From Epiperipatus broadwayi (Eukaryota; Onychophora; Udeonychophora; Euonychophora; Peripatidae): DNA of 64,000 bases. Each line of letters opens with the position of its first letter. Position 1 is the first letter of the stretch. The notes beneath the pieces are model-generated. The model was given only the letters and a program-made list of their open reading frames with translations, did no database searches and had not been told where the DNA came from. The stretch covers positions 308,001 to 372,000 of the forward strand of contig JAQFVV010012397.1 of NCBI GenBank assembly GCA_028023455.1. Reading direction: 5' to 3'. Positions 37,317 to 48,739 of the stretch are shown here, piece by piece. The position numbers and the translations under genes were made by a program.

Positions 37317-37487
37317 ATTCACATGATGGCAAATCAGACCAAAGACCCCCCAAAAGGCAATCAACTTTTGCCCTACCATTCAATGCAAAACCATCATTGC
37401 AGTGGTAAATAGCAACTCCATTTGTTCCCTTTGGAATTGAAAATGATGAAAAAGCATTGGCAACATCAGGAGGTTGGCCACACCTTA
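37317..37487 (-). CDS. CCP/sushi domain exon, long class
   Basis: 171 bases, phase 1-1, acceptor ATTTTAG ending at 37488 and donor GTAAGT from 37316. Encodes RCGQPPDVANAFSSF, SIPKGTNGVAIYHC, NDGFALNGRAKVDC, GGLWSDLPSC: four Cys and Trp intact. It lies upstream of the 36958 exon; the next intact CCP exon upstream is over 21 kb away at 58869. Confidence 0.85.
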
Positions 37488-38160
37488 CTAAAATAAAGAG
37501 TTACAGTATTCATAAATAGAATAACTTATATCACTATATGTATATAGACATTTAATATTTTAATCTAACAGTTTTCATAAAGCATTATAGACTAATCAGC
37601 AAAAGTAAAAAAAATTAGTTATAGTTTAAATGAGAATGCTCCTAAAACAAAATAAATATTTAACTTTGCTAGATTAGCATAACTAAGATTTAAAAATTAA
37701 ATATTTAAATTTTTATATTAATAACTAATTAATTTACTATTTTATTTATTTTTACTTTATAAATTTATTTGCTGAATCATTAAAAAATGACTTTAAAAAC
37801 AAGTTTACAAATTTTATATACTAAATCCTAAAAACATCAAATCAATCATTAACCATACTTATAATTATAATAATAAATAATAAAGCAATTGAAATAATAC
37901 TATTTACTACTAGAAAAATGTATAAATGTCTGTTTTTTAAATACTCAATTAGACATTTCATAATGTCACTGTTATAAAAAAACAAAAAACAATGTTCTTA
38001 TATATAGGATTCCTTTAATAAAGCATTTAAATTTGCTGTGGTTTTGCTACTATTTTTAATATTTATTATTAAAAGAATAACATTTTTTTAAAACAGGGAT
38101 TATTATATTTTCATAGAACTGAAATCAAAGATAAAAAATCACATCAAAAAAATTAATAAC
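37488..38160. other. Intron or spacer
   Basis: AT-rich, no exon or repeat recognised between the CCP exon at 37487 and the palindromic element. Confidence 0.45.
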
Positions 38161-38286
38161 AACATTATATATCTTTTTCTACTTCTTCTTTTCCTATGTA
38201 TTGATTTCTATTATAACATATACCATTTACACCTTCTTAGACACTTTATCAATACTTTTATTTGTACTATTTGTATTACACTAACA

Positions 38287-38314
38287 GTTTCGACTGCCCT
38301 GCAATCATCATCAG
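38287..38314 (-). ncRNA. Hammerhead-like core, left arm (hypothesis)
   Basis: On the minus strand: CTGATGA, one extra T, GATTGC-AGG-GCAGTC (6-bp hairpin), then GAAAC. Before the core GTATTGTAGCT can pair in part with AGTGTAATAC after the core (GCT with AGT next to the core, then GTATT with AATAC), as in a type I hammerhead stem I. The extra T after CTGATGA and the tiny helix III argue against full activity. It has not been folded by software. Confidence 0.3.
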
Positions 38315-39108
38315 AGCTACAATACTCAAATATATAATTATGCAATTATTACACTTATCCACATATTGATATACATAATTAATACACAATATAAACAAAA
38401 ATAATTATACATTTTAATATGATCTTTATAAATAATCATTTCCCATTTTATTACCTTATCTTCTAAATAATTTTATCAATATTTTATATCAATTTATTTT
38501 ATATCACTTTATTTTATTTTTTAAATATTATTTAATATAATAATTATAACTTTACTATTTATTTTACTATTTAATGCATATTATCATTTTTCTTATATTA
38601 TAAAATCAACTTCTAATCTTGTCTTATTTTTATTAAATATTTCTATCAATTAACTTTACCCACATTAGAAATTATTTTTTTATTACAAAAAATTACCTAC
38701 TTCTTGTTGATTCTATTACCAAAACCCAACTGACAAAAAAAATCCAAAATTTGTATTTGTTTAACCCTCCCTCTATTGTCATTTTCTTTAACTTTTTTCT
38801 TTAAACCTTTTCAAATTCTAATTATTATTAACAATTGTTTATAAAATTATTGTTCTTATAAACAATTGTTAATAATAATTAGAATTTGAAAAGATTAAAA
38901 AAAAAAGTTAAAGAAAATGACAATAGAGGGAGGGTTAAACAAATACAAATTTTGAATTTTTTTGTCAGTTGGGTTTTGGTAATAGAATCAACAAGAAGTA
39001 GGTAATTTTTTGTAATAAAAAAATAATTTCTAATGTGGGTAAAGTTAATTGATAGAAATATTTAATAAAAATAAGACAAGTCTAGAAGTTGATTTTATAA
39101 GAAAAATG

Positions 39109-40372
39109 GGTGCTTGTCTTATAGATAAAGATTCCGTTGGATGGTGCCGTTTTCAAGCTAAAACTATAAAATGTGACCATTCCCGGGCCGTTGATTATAA
39201 TAATTTTGCTGTGCTTTTTTGTAATGCGAAACTAAAAACAAAACAAAATCGTCTTTTATAAATATTATTTTTTATTAACATATACAATTTAAATGATAAA
39301 AATAAATGTAAAATAAAATCAACAAATTACAATTTGATTCATGTTTTTTCTATCATATATTTTTTTAATTGTGTTATGGCTTTTTTTTATCAATTTTCTA
39401 TCGGATATTTTTTTACTTGTGTTACGACTTTTGTTGTTGTTTAACTAAAAAATAATAATCGTAATAAAAAGTAAAATTTCTTAGTCTATTTTTTATTTTT
39501 TTAATCTTCGTTTTACATTTCTTTCTTTTTTTACACACAAAGAGATATTACGGCTATTTTTTACTTGAAATAGAATGACAATAAAAAGTAAAAGTTGTTA
39601 CTGTTAGTTTTAGGGTTAGGTTTAGGGTTAGTTTTAGGTTTAGTTTTATAATTAGGGTTAGTTTTAGGATTAGTGTTCTGTTTTTTGTAATGCTAAAATA
39701 AAAAAATTCAAAATCGTAACCGTACTTGGACAAAATAAAGAAAGTCAAACTTTTTTAAACAACAACAAACACAATAAATGTCTTCTTTACTTACTAAACA
39801 TGTTTATAATATTTGCTTTTTATGAAATTTACAAAAAAAACGTGTATATTTGTACTTTTCTTAATAGATATTTTTTTAGTACCACTCTTTTTTACTTCAA
39901 AAATATACACACGGTGTCTCGTGGAATGTTACGAACAGTACGTTACTTTACGCGTTATCTAATTGCAACTCACTAAAAACATAGATATTTAACATTTTCA
40001 CAATTAAAACTTCAATACAGTACGTTGTAAAAAATCTTAGAATTATTACTTTAAAAAATCTGAACATTTCAATACTTTAAAATAAAAAAAAATCCAATGA
40101 AAACAACATTTCCATCCAATTCAAATACAAACTCTCTTATCAAGCCGTAACTACTTTATAAACTGTGCGAATTCAGAAAATGTAATTGCTGCGATGCGAC
40201 ATACATGCTGTACTGCGACACGACATAGCGACCTGCATTCTGTAGCACACCAAAAAAGTTGTATTATAGAAAATGCGGTTTCGAATGTGTCAGCCGTGGA
40301 AACAGCATTTTTATGCATTTTGGCATGAAAACCGTGCCATAGAACGGCGTCTTTAGCTATAAGATGAGTACC
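39109..40372 (-). mobile_element. Non-autonomous TIR DNA transposon, copy 2
   Basis: Begins GGTGCTTGTCTTATAGATAA and ends with the complement of GGTACTCATCTTATAGCTAA, so it is inverted relative to copy 1. Exact 8-base target duplication GAAAAATG at 39101-39108 and 40373-40380. The uninterrupted left arm of the palindrome carries the same site once (read on the minus strand as AAGAAAAATGATAATATG), which proves the boundaries. It is 1264 bases, somewhat shorter than copy 1, and has no transposase. Confidence 0.9.
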
Positions 40373-40653
40373 GAAAAATGATAATAATATGTATTAAATA
40401 GTAAAATAAATGTTAAACTTATAATTATTATATTAAATAATATTTAAAAAATAAAATAAAGTGATATAAAATAAATTAATATAAAATATTGATAAAATTA
40501 TTTAGAAGATAAGGTAATAAAATGGGAAATGATTATTTATAAAGATCATATTAAAATGTATAATTATTTTTGTGTATATTGTGTATTAATTATGTATATC
40601 AATATGTGGATAAGTGTAATAATTGTATAATTATATATTTGAATATTGCAGCT

Positions 40654-40681
40654 CTGATGATAACTGCAGGACAGTCGAAAC
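40654..40681 (+). ncRNA. Hammerhead-like core, right arm (hypothesis)
   Basis: CTGATGA, T, AACTGCAGGACAGTC, GAAAC: the right-arm counterpart of the left-arm motif with substitutions that weaken the hairpin to ACTG/CAGT and the cleavage-side string to ATT. Likely a decayed copy. Confidence 0.25.
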
Positions 40682-40797
40682 TATTAGTGTAATACAAATA
40701 AAGGTATTGATAAAGTGTCTAAGAAGGTGTAAATAATATGATATGTTAAACATTATATATCCTTAATTATTATCCAATATGGTGCTATGCCACATAT

Positions 40798-43665
40798 TGT
40801 AACAGTCAGAATCGTCTATCTCGCTAACACACTGCAGAATTCAAACCCCAGATATGAAACTGACATTCTAGGAGGGGTTGCCTTCTAGATATACTAAGTT
40901 CGAATCTAAAGTCCAAATTTCACAGCGTCACCTATGTGACAACGCATCTGATGCTACTACTAGTATAACCTGGTGGTCAGGGAGAAACAAAAAGGCTCTA
41001 TACTAAGATAAGTTTGGATTGCTATTTAACGTCTATGGATGTACAAAAGAAATGTAGAAAATATATATATAGACCGAGACAGTGATAGGAATCAATAAAA
41101 TAAAAGATCAAAATTAGTTTTAAATGATTTCAAAATTTATTTATATATATATATAACGCCACTGTCTGGCTTATATGAGACAGGAACGCGTATTAAATAA
41201 TTGTTGGCATGACATTCCAATAAATTACAAAAAGGTTTTAAAGCAAAATTATAATCTATCCCTTGGGCTAATAGCATTACGATAATGTACTTAAAGAGAT
41301 GGGAACATGTGCGAGGTGCTTTGAGTAATTATAAAAGTTTAATAAAATATTTGAAAATTAAGTGTTATAAAATATTTATTGATTTCGAAAATAGCACGAA
41401 CAAAAGCTTACTAAGCAATAAAGTGGGGAGGTGATCAAGGCATTTATTTGATAATAATAATTAAAGCAGATGGGAGGTCAGTATTGCTAATAATGAATTT
41501 ATTAAAGGATGGAGGTTGTGATACATTTAAATCACGGATGCTTTGTAAAATAAATATATAAATAAAACAATAGTGAAATATTTGGAATGACTACGGAGGA
41601 CATCTCACTGCTGACCCGTAGGAAAGGGTTGTCACAAACAGCCGAAACTTAGCGGCTGGGTGATGACTGCGTCTAATTCCCAGGTGTGAGATTTGAGTAC
41701 ACACTCTGCCTGGGAACTGCAGGAAGCAAAAAAGGGAACGGACTTGGCCGTTTAAAATTCTTGAAAAGCAAAACAAAGCAGTCTCAACAACCAATTCATT
41801 TACCAGCAATACTAGACTAATGTATATAAAACATACAAAATGGGTTTACTTGGATTGAGAGAAATGCCCAATCAAATTCTCAGAAATTCATTTAAAAGGG
41901 TCCGCACATTCTCGATGTCAATGACGAACTTTGTAATTAAAGTAGAATACAGTATTTAAAAATAGAAAAATGCATGCTTGCGGGTTTGAAAAGTATAGAT
42001 TTATTTACGCAATCATGCATTTGTGACACATTTTAATCACTGACCTCGCACATACTCTCATATTAGGTTAAAATCAATAAAATGTAGATTTTAAACTATT
42101 TGATTATATATATATTAAAGATTAGAATAGCCCTCGAACGAGTGATTTGTGAGATAATAAAATTGGGAATTATTTATAGATTTAAAATATGCCTTAATAT
42201 CGGCGTCTTGCTTTCAACAAAGGGAATAATTCACTCGGTCATAGACTATTCTGACACATTATCATAATAAAATAAAAGAAAGATTAACAAATAGAAAATA
42301 TTAACCCAAGGATAGAGCAAAACTGTTGATTATATTTGAACACGTTAAAGAAGTACATAATGAAGTTATGTGAAATAAAAGAAATAAATTTAAAATAGCT
42401 ATAGCATGTTAGTTAGGAATCACAAGAGCTCTTGAGTTAATTTAGGTTACTTCTGGAGAAGCATTTGCAGGTAGATTGATGGTCGGCAGGTTTTATATAA
42501 CTCAACAGCAAAATCTGGAATTGTTCATATTTTTGGCAGCAGCAGCAGTTCCGGGGTTCCTTACGTGATAGCTTCCGATGGTCTAGAGCAGCAGACGGCC
42601 ATTCCTGAGGGAAATAGCCTCCATGCCAGCTCTATTCAGACATGTCAAAGTTAGCAATTTGTGTGGTAAACATGGTGAATTAATTTGGAGACGAAAACTC
42701 GGCTTCAAATATAAGTTCGCAGGCACGTAGCTAAAATCTCAGGATAATATTTTTGAAGAATATTTTACTAGAATATCACTCGAATCATTTCATTAGCAAC
42801 ACCAGAAACATTTCATTAGCAAATCACTAGAATAATTTTGGTTAGAAACATTTCATCAGCAAATGACCAGAATGGAGAACAAAAGAAAACCCTCCTTTTT
42901 ATAGTGGAATTGAACAATAGAACTGCCCTGGAGCGTTACAAAAATATATCGGACTTATCAGCTGTAATTAAACCTATCCGAATGTCTAAAGGAATTTAAC
43001 AAAATTTTAATTAATTTCTATTGTTAATTTCCTTGTCGACATTCGAATTACAAACTAGATTTAATTAAAAATTACTTTTACTAATTAAAGAAAACCTTAA
43101 GTGGACATCTGCTGTATTTTTAGATAAGCTTCTACAACATGAAATAATTAAACTATTGTCCCTCATTTATTTTAACAGAAATGTTTGCAATGACTTTTAT
43201 TAAATTAAAAGAAAAATATTTTACTCTTTTAAATTGCAATATTTGAATATATTTACTAAACGAATATGAATTTTATTTTAAATTAAAAATATATTACGAC
43301 TGTAATATATAGTTTGTAAATAGATTCAAACAAAATAATTTTAACTAACAATTTACAATTTAAACATGTGTTTTAAATACATATCACAGTGTGTGCACAA
43401 TTACAACTTATATAAACTACTTTTAAATAAATCTAAATTATGTGAACATATACATAATCCATAATATTTTATTTAATTGGGCATGAGTTATACTTATATA
43501 TATAATATGAGCGTTGTACTCGTGGTTTAAATTTGATGGGATTTTCGGTATATAAGTGCATTGCAGACCCACTACGATAGATTGGGGTTCAAACTAAGGT
43601 ATGAGGGTAGGAAATAGATGAGAAAAGGTGAAACGAAGATCTGCAAGGCAGACCTTACTGTTTCA
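40798..43665. mobile_element. LTR-like element with TGTAACAGT/ACTGTTTCA ends
   Basis: A 2868-base segment beginning TGTAACAGTCAG and ending ACTGTTTCA, flanked by ATAT on both sides. Ends are inverted over nine bases with one mismatch, and resemble family A (TGTAAC...GTTACA). It is less AT-rich than its surroundings and includes CGGCTGGGTGATGACTGCG. No gag-pol motif or conserved frame was found, so it is a candidate solo LTR or non-autonomous element. No second copy in this window confirms the boundaries. Confidence 0.4.
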
Positions 43666-44299
43666 ATATATAACTAATAAGAATTTTGTTATTAGGGTTA
43701 TTTTATGTGTCTGCAATTATCTGACACTCAGCTTTTTTTGACTTTTCCTAAAAAAGTATTTTACAAGAAGACTCGTATAATTTGAATGTAATTTTATAGG
43801 AGTGATAGCATTATTTAAAAAATATTGTCTTCAGTTTAATGTGCCTGGCTACTATTATTTTGTCTGTTTTCAAAAATATAATTGACAAACTAGAGCATAC
43901 GGCTTTAACACATAAAGCAAACTGTTAAATACTTTTTGTTTATATTTGCAAAAGCATAGTCTAGTTTTAGATTCCCAATTAAATTTTAAAAATAATAATG
44001 AAAAAAATAGTCTATTTATCCTATACCAGATAAATTTTATCTTTATTTAATTGCTATGATTGTGTATTCATCCTTACTCAAAAATTTATTATTGTTTCTA
44101 TGATCAACAGATTCAGAATAAACTTTTTCATGTGAATGATTTCTTAAATTTCCTAAATCACTTGGTATTTTAAAAAATATATATAAATTACACTTACCCT
44201 ACATAGTAAACAAAATTATTAAAAGGAAAGTTGAAAATATATTTCAGATTCAAACAAGTAAATAAATTTCCATGATTACAATATCTATTCAAAACAAAT
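43666..44299. other. AT-rich spacer
   Basis: No gene or element recognised. Confidence 0.4.
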
Positions 44300-44462
44300 T
44301 TGATTGTATCAAATTTTAAGAGAAATATTTATAAGTTTTACTTTTCATACAGCTAAACTTTACAACAGCCTGCCTCTTCATGTAAGAATTAAAAAAGGCT
44401 TAACTTTTAAAAATAATTTTGAACACCTGATGTTGGAGGATTTACAAAAGACCATTTAATCA
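44300..44462 (+). pseudogene. CR1/Jockey-type LINE C-terminal relic
   Basis: Translation gives ISFTFHTAKLYNSLPLHVRI followed by KKGLTFKNNFEHLML and a stop: the conserved tail of CR1/Jockey-group reverse transcriptases (F-x-x-x-x-x-K-L-W-N-S-L-P with later F-K-x-x-L). Only the last about 45 residues are recognisable. Confidence 0.5.
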
Positions 44463-44660
44463 TAAAACAAAAGCAATTTCCTGTTATCTTACCTTTTCTA
44501 GTAAAATAGAAGGTGAATCTGAAAATGGTGATTTAAGTGCATTATTATCTGGTAATCAGTAATTATTCATGCCTTTGAAAAAGAGCTGTACTTGTTTTAT
44601 TAAAAATTGTGGAAGATAAAAACTAAATGTTTTGTTATAAATTTAATATTACCTCTTTTT

Positions 44661-44980
44661 TGTAAATAAGATGTAAATAAGCATTTGTTTTTATATGACG
44701 CTATGCATACAATTGTATACATTCAAAGATCAGCCTTTCAAGCTAATTGTGCATGCGTCTTCTGCGAGTGTTAAATAATAAATGAATACTTCACTCTACA
44801 ATACAAGATATAGTATTTATGCAGAAATAATAGGAATCCTCTTATTCCTACAACTCAATTTCTTTTATATGAGCAAATCTGAAGTATTGTTGAGTAAAGT
44901 ATTCATTTATTATTTAACACTCGCAGAAGACGCATGCACAATTAGCTTGAAAGGCTGATCTTTGAATGTAAATAAGATGT
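44661..44980. mobile_element. Fold-back satellite monomer with 14-base target duplication
   Basis: Arms of 79 bases (44718-44796 and 44892-44970) are inverted with one or two mismatches around a 95-base loop. Direct repeat TGTAAATAAGATGT at 44661-44674 and 44967-44980. The arm text (AAAGATCAGCCTTTCAAGCT, TGTGCATGCG, GAGTGTTAAATAATAAATGA, ACAAGATATAGTATTTA) is homologous to the satellite unit at 56.0-57.2 kb, so a monomer inserted here as an inverted dimer. Family A copy 5 begins 24 bases later. Confidence 0.7.
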
Positions 44981-45003
44981 GTAAATAATATATATATATA
45001 TAT

Positions 45004-47141
45004 TGTAACGGGCACATACGTAGTTACATTATTTTTTATTAGTAAACATAAAAAAGAAAGTTCGCCAATAAAAATTTCTTTTTTAAGAATTAAAAACTGA
45101 AAATTAAAAAATCATCTTAAACTCGTATATATAAATCGCACAGATAAAAAAAAAAATTATTAAAATAAAACTTTATTAAAAATAGAAAGGTATTTTAAAA
45201 ACAAAAACTTAACAAGATTTAGAGATAAAAATATATCTTTAATCTTGGAAAACACATTAATTAATCAGAAATGGAAATGATTGTTTTAAGTAGTTAAATG
45301 TAAACTAGCCTTGGGCATTTAAATGTAAAAGCATCGGTCAGATAGGAAAACAATAGAAACCAATAGCCAATGAAGAGAAAAGCAATGGAATCGGACCTCA
45401 ACAAAAAGACCATCTCATCGATGACGCAATGTAAATTCAATCCTTCAAATTAATATAAAAAGACAAGTTTGGAAATTATTAAGGATTGATTATTTACGAT
45501 GTGACAGATATGTGTTAGTGCGGAAGTGAAGGAGAAGGGATTGAAAAAGACGCACTCTTCAATCCCTTCAGTTTTGCCAAAGAAAGAAAGAGAAATGAAC
45601 TATCGTTTTCTACCTTGAGGACCAACTAAACTAAAAAACCTCCGAATGAATAAAGAAAACAACAGCTAAATGGATACCAATCTTTTGAGGACGGCGTGGG
45701 AATTCACGTTCATGGCAAGCAACGGATAAAGATGAACTGTTGTAAACCGTAAGAACTTTATAAATAATGAATATTAAATTAAAACTTTCCATATTTAAAT
45801 GATTGCAATATTATCCTATCTGAACAACGTTATTTATTAATTAGTTATAATTTTATTTAATGTATTTATTTTGTAAAATCATTTCCATTTATTTATTTTT
45901 TGTTCTTTAAGTTTTATTATGATTTCTGTTTTCCGTTAAGTTAAATTATATAAATGTTAAACTTAAGTCGGGCGTGAATCTTAGGTTATTTGTGTCGTTG
46001 TTAAATTGGGTCAATGGATTGGATATATTAATGTAGTTAGTAGATGTAGTCGGAGATTCGCTACTGGCAGAATCGTTTATATATACGCTGCACTCACCCG
46101 TTTGCCTATGGAAGGAATTATAAGACGGAGAACGCAGTTCCTTTCTATGGAGTTTTTTTTATTGTTCTTCTCGTTAGATAGATGTAATATTCCTATCTGA
46201 TGAGAGTCAATGTCTTCTCTTAATCTTTTTGGTGCTGCCGTATTCCGTATTACATTGAATACATCGATATATCAGATGAATTGATGCCAGTTTGACTGCG
46301 AATTTTAGCCTAAGGTTAAATAGGGATATAATATTTTATTTTCAAATGCAAATCTATGTAGTCTATTCATACTCGACCCTAAATAAAAATACATTAAATT
46401 TAAGTTGTTTATGGACGCTTGCATGGATTGGTTATCGGTTAAGTATGTTTTGGGTTTTCATATTTGATCAAAATATATAGACATTCGATAAATAATGATA
46501 CCTTACGGTGAGTATCTATAATGTATTTATTCGGATGTCTTTTAAGTTATTGGTGACAATGCAGGAATCTTACGATGAATGCTAGTGGGTTTCTTATATT
46601 CCCTATGCAATTGTCGGTATCAATGATTTTGTATTTTGATCGTTTATGTTTACTTTGAAATGTTTTTAACCGTGTAATCTATGTAACCGATCTATATGCA
46701 ACATATTAAAACAAGCTTTTATAATCCCATCTGTGCGAACTTAATTAAAATGTAAACTTATAATATAATAGAAATTAAAATGTAAATTAAAATCTAAAGT
46801 AAAGTTAAAAATAATGTTAAATGTTAAAATGTAAACTGATACTAAAACAATTTTCAATCTTATATATATATATGCGCATAAATAAATGTTTGTATGTTAA
46901 TTACTGGCAGTGGCTTATTTTATTCTTTTTTTATATATACTCTTATATTATATTATTAAATCTCTGCTATTCCACTGAGCTAGTGACATGGGCTAACGAC
47001 CGGATGCAAAATTTAAAAAAAAAAAAATTATTTTTTTTTGACTTACGTATCTGCCTACTTTATAAATTTTTCTAGGTTAAAATGCTTAGATGGCGCCCTA
47101 TAGTGCAGATTACGTTAAGTAGTATTCTCCGGATCGTTACA
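45004..47141 (+). mobile_element. Family A LTR-like repeat, copy 5, full length
   Basis: Starts TGTAACGGGC and ends GGATCGTTACA: TG...CA ends, 7-base inverted TGTAACG, 2138 bases, inserted in an (AT)n run. Landmarks in order: AAAGTTCGCC, TCGCACAGAT (45135), GAAATGATTGTTTTA, CTAGCC-TTGGGCATT, AAAAGACGCACTCTTCAATC, GGATTGGATATATTAATG, CTATGGAGTTTTTTTTATTG, CATCTGTGCGAACTT (46732), CACTGAGCTAGTGACATGGG and TGGCGCCC (47091). CGCACAGAT and its complement near the 3' end form a subterminal inverted pair. Contains AATAAA signals but no conserved frame. Best current type specimen of the family. Confidence 0.65.
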
Positions 47142-48739
47142 ATATATATATATTAAAACAGATATGTCTTGTCTTTTTATAGTCTGCTATGCAATCTATT
47201 GCATGGGAGGATTGTTTTCAAATAGTGTGAAGCAATATGAATATTATATTTTGGTATATTTATATATACTATTATTCTTATATATTGTAATTAGTATTAA
47301 AGTGTGTGAAGACATTGGGCTGCTGTGGGTTTTCTTTCTATTGTGTCTAAAGAAAATTAATTCCTAAAATAATTTGTTATTCTTACTCGGGGATTATAAA
47401 GCTAAGACATAACAAGGTCAAAGTAAAATTCTAGAAATTAGTTAGATCAGTGCATACTAATCATTTAGCTACAGATATTATACATTACATAGGTAGTATG
47501 TGAACACATAGAAATGAATGTACAAGTATATTGAAACACATTGTTTCATGTATATACTGAAGTTTCCCCCGACCCTTTTCATTTCAAAATAGTTTGATTA
47601 AAAAGCTGACACATGTATAGTGAGTAAAATGAAGAACCATAAATAAATAATTGATAATGAACTAAGATCAGTTTCCCACTTATGTTGACAAAACAAAACA
47701 TGTAAATTTAAATTATCCGAAAAAGGAGGGAGAGAAAAATCAATACTTAAGCTTACAGTTAAATAAAGAAAATATAAATTACACATTTAATTAATAAATC
47801 CTTACCATTAAAATTTGCAGCTGCCAAGTTAAAATATTATTGATATATTCTTTTATGGAGATGAATGATTACAAATTGCAATATTAAAATGCTATAATTA
47901 GTCATTAATTAAAAAAAGATAGCATCAATTTCTTGTCTTGGGCAAAAAAAGGCAAGATGTTTTTAAAACATGTTGGTCAGACAAGGAGAGATATTGATAA
48001 GAAAAACGTGGGAAGCGAGAGTATAAATAAAGAAATCAGGCAATCATTGATTCATTCAATTATTCAGTAATGAATTAAATTGAGTAGTGAGTTAACTGTT
48101 GTCATTGCTATGCAGCTAAATCCAATTTAGGAAGACTGTACCAACCATATTTGAAGTTGCCATGACAATTTATTGGAGAAGAAACACGTAGTTACTGGAT
48201 AATTGCAAGACGAAGAAGCAGATTATTAATATTGAAAACACAAGAATGCTCAGCTAACCAGAGTAGCTTTCTCTCTCTTCCCACACCATGAAGAAGCCAT
48301 GAAGTTAAAAAATAATGCTTAGGTGACCACCAAAAGAAAAAATGTACCATTCAGCTCTAAGACCAATCCCCTTTCGTGTGAATATTTACAGGAAATAAAC
48401 CACTAACAGATAAATTTAGAAGTAAGAGAACTCTAGATAACATTTAAAACCTTTATAGTTGAATATAATTTCCATTATTCTTAGTGAAATAATAAAATGA
48501 AAAACAGTTATTTAAAATGATTAATTTACGAAAATGAAATGATTAATTTACAAAACAATAAAATATTATGTATTGAAATAATTTCTTATATAAGTGCCAT
48601 TATTGTCATTGAAATGATAAAATTAAAAATGTAGTTCTTTAAAATTATTAATTTACAAAACGATAAAATATTATGTTAACTAAGAAAAAGTTACTATTTT
48701 TAAATTTGCATCCATACTTGATTTGAAAATATACTTCTA
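47142..48739. other. Spacer
   Basis: No gene recognised. A patch at 48.0-48.3 kb (GAGAGTATAAATAAAG followed by a CATTGATTCATTCA run) looks like a TATA box and start region of a retroelement LTR or UTR, but no ends were found. Confidence 0.3.

Larger units (their letters stand above)
38161..40761. mobile_element. Palindromic retroposon with 13-base target duplication
   Basis: Exact direct repeat AACATTATATATC at 38161-38173 and 40749-40761. Inside are two inverted arms of about 620-630 bases: left 38217-38845, right 38858-39108 plus 40381-40748, with a centre near 38846-38857 (AATTCTAATTATTATTAACA on the left meets its complement). The right arm is interrupted by the TIR transposon at 39109-40372. 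The left side extends about 45 bases further than the right, ending in a run that reads GTAGAAAAA on the minus strand. Both arms contain CTGATGA...GAAAC. Inverted partial copies and 10-15-base duplications are usual for Penelope-like elements; the assignment is inference. Confidence 0.8.

Noticed and set aside
45004-47141. Coding frames within family A (46006-46200, 46292-46480, 46821-47075)
   Set aside because: They are not conserved in the other copies and are Phe/Ile/Tyr-rich chance frames.
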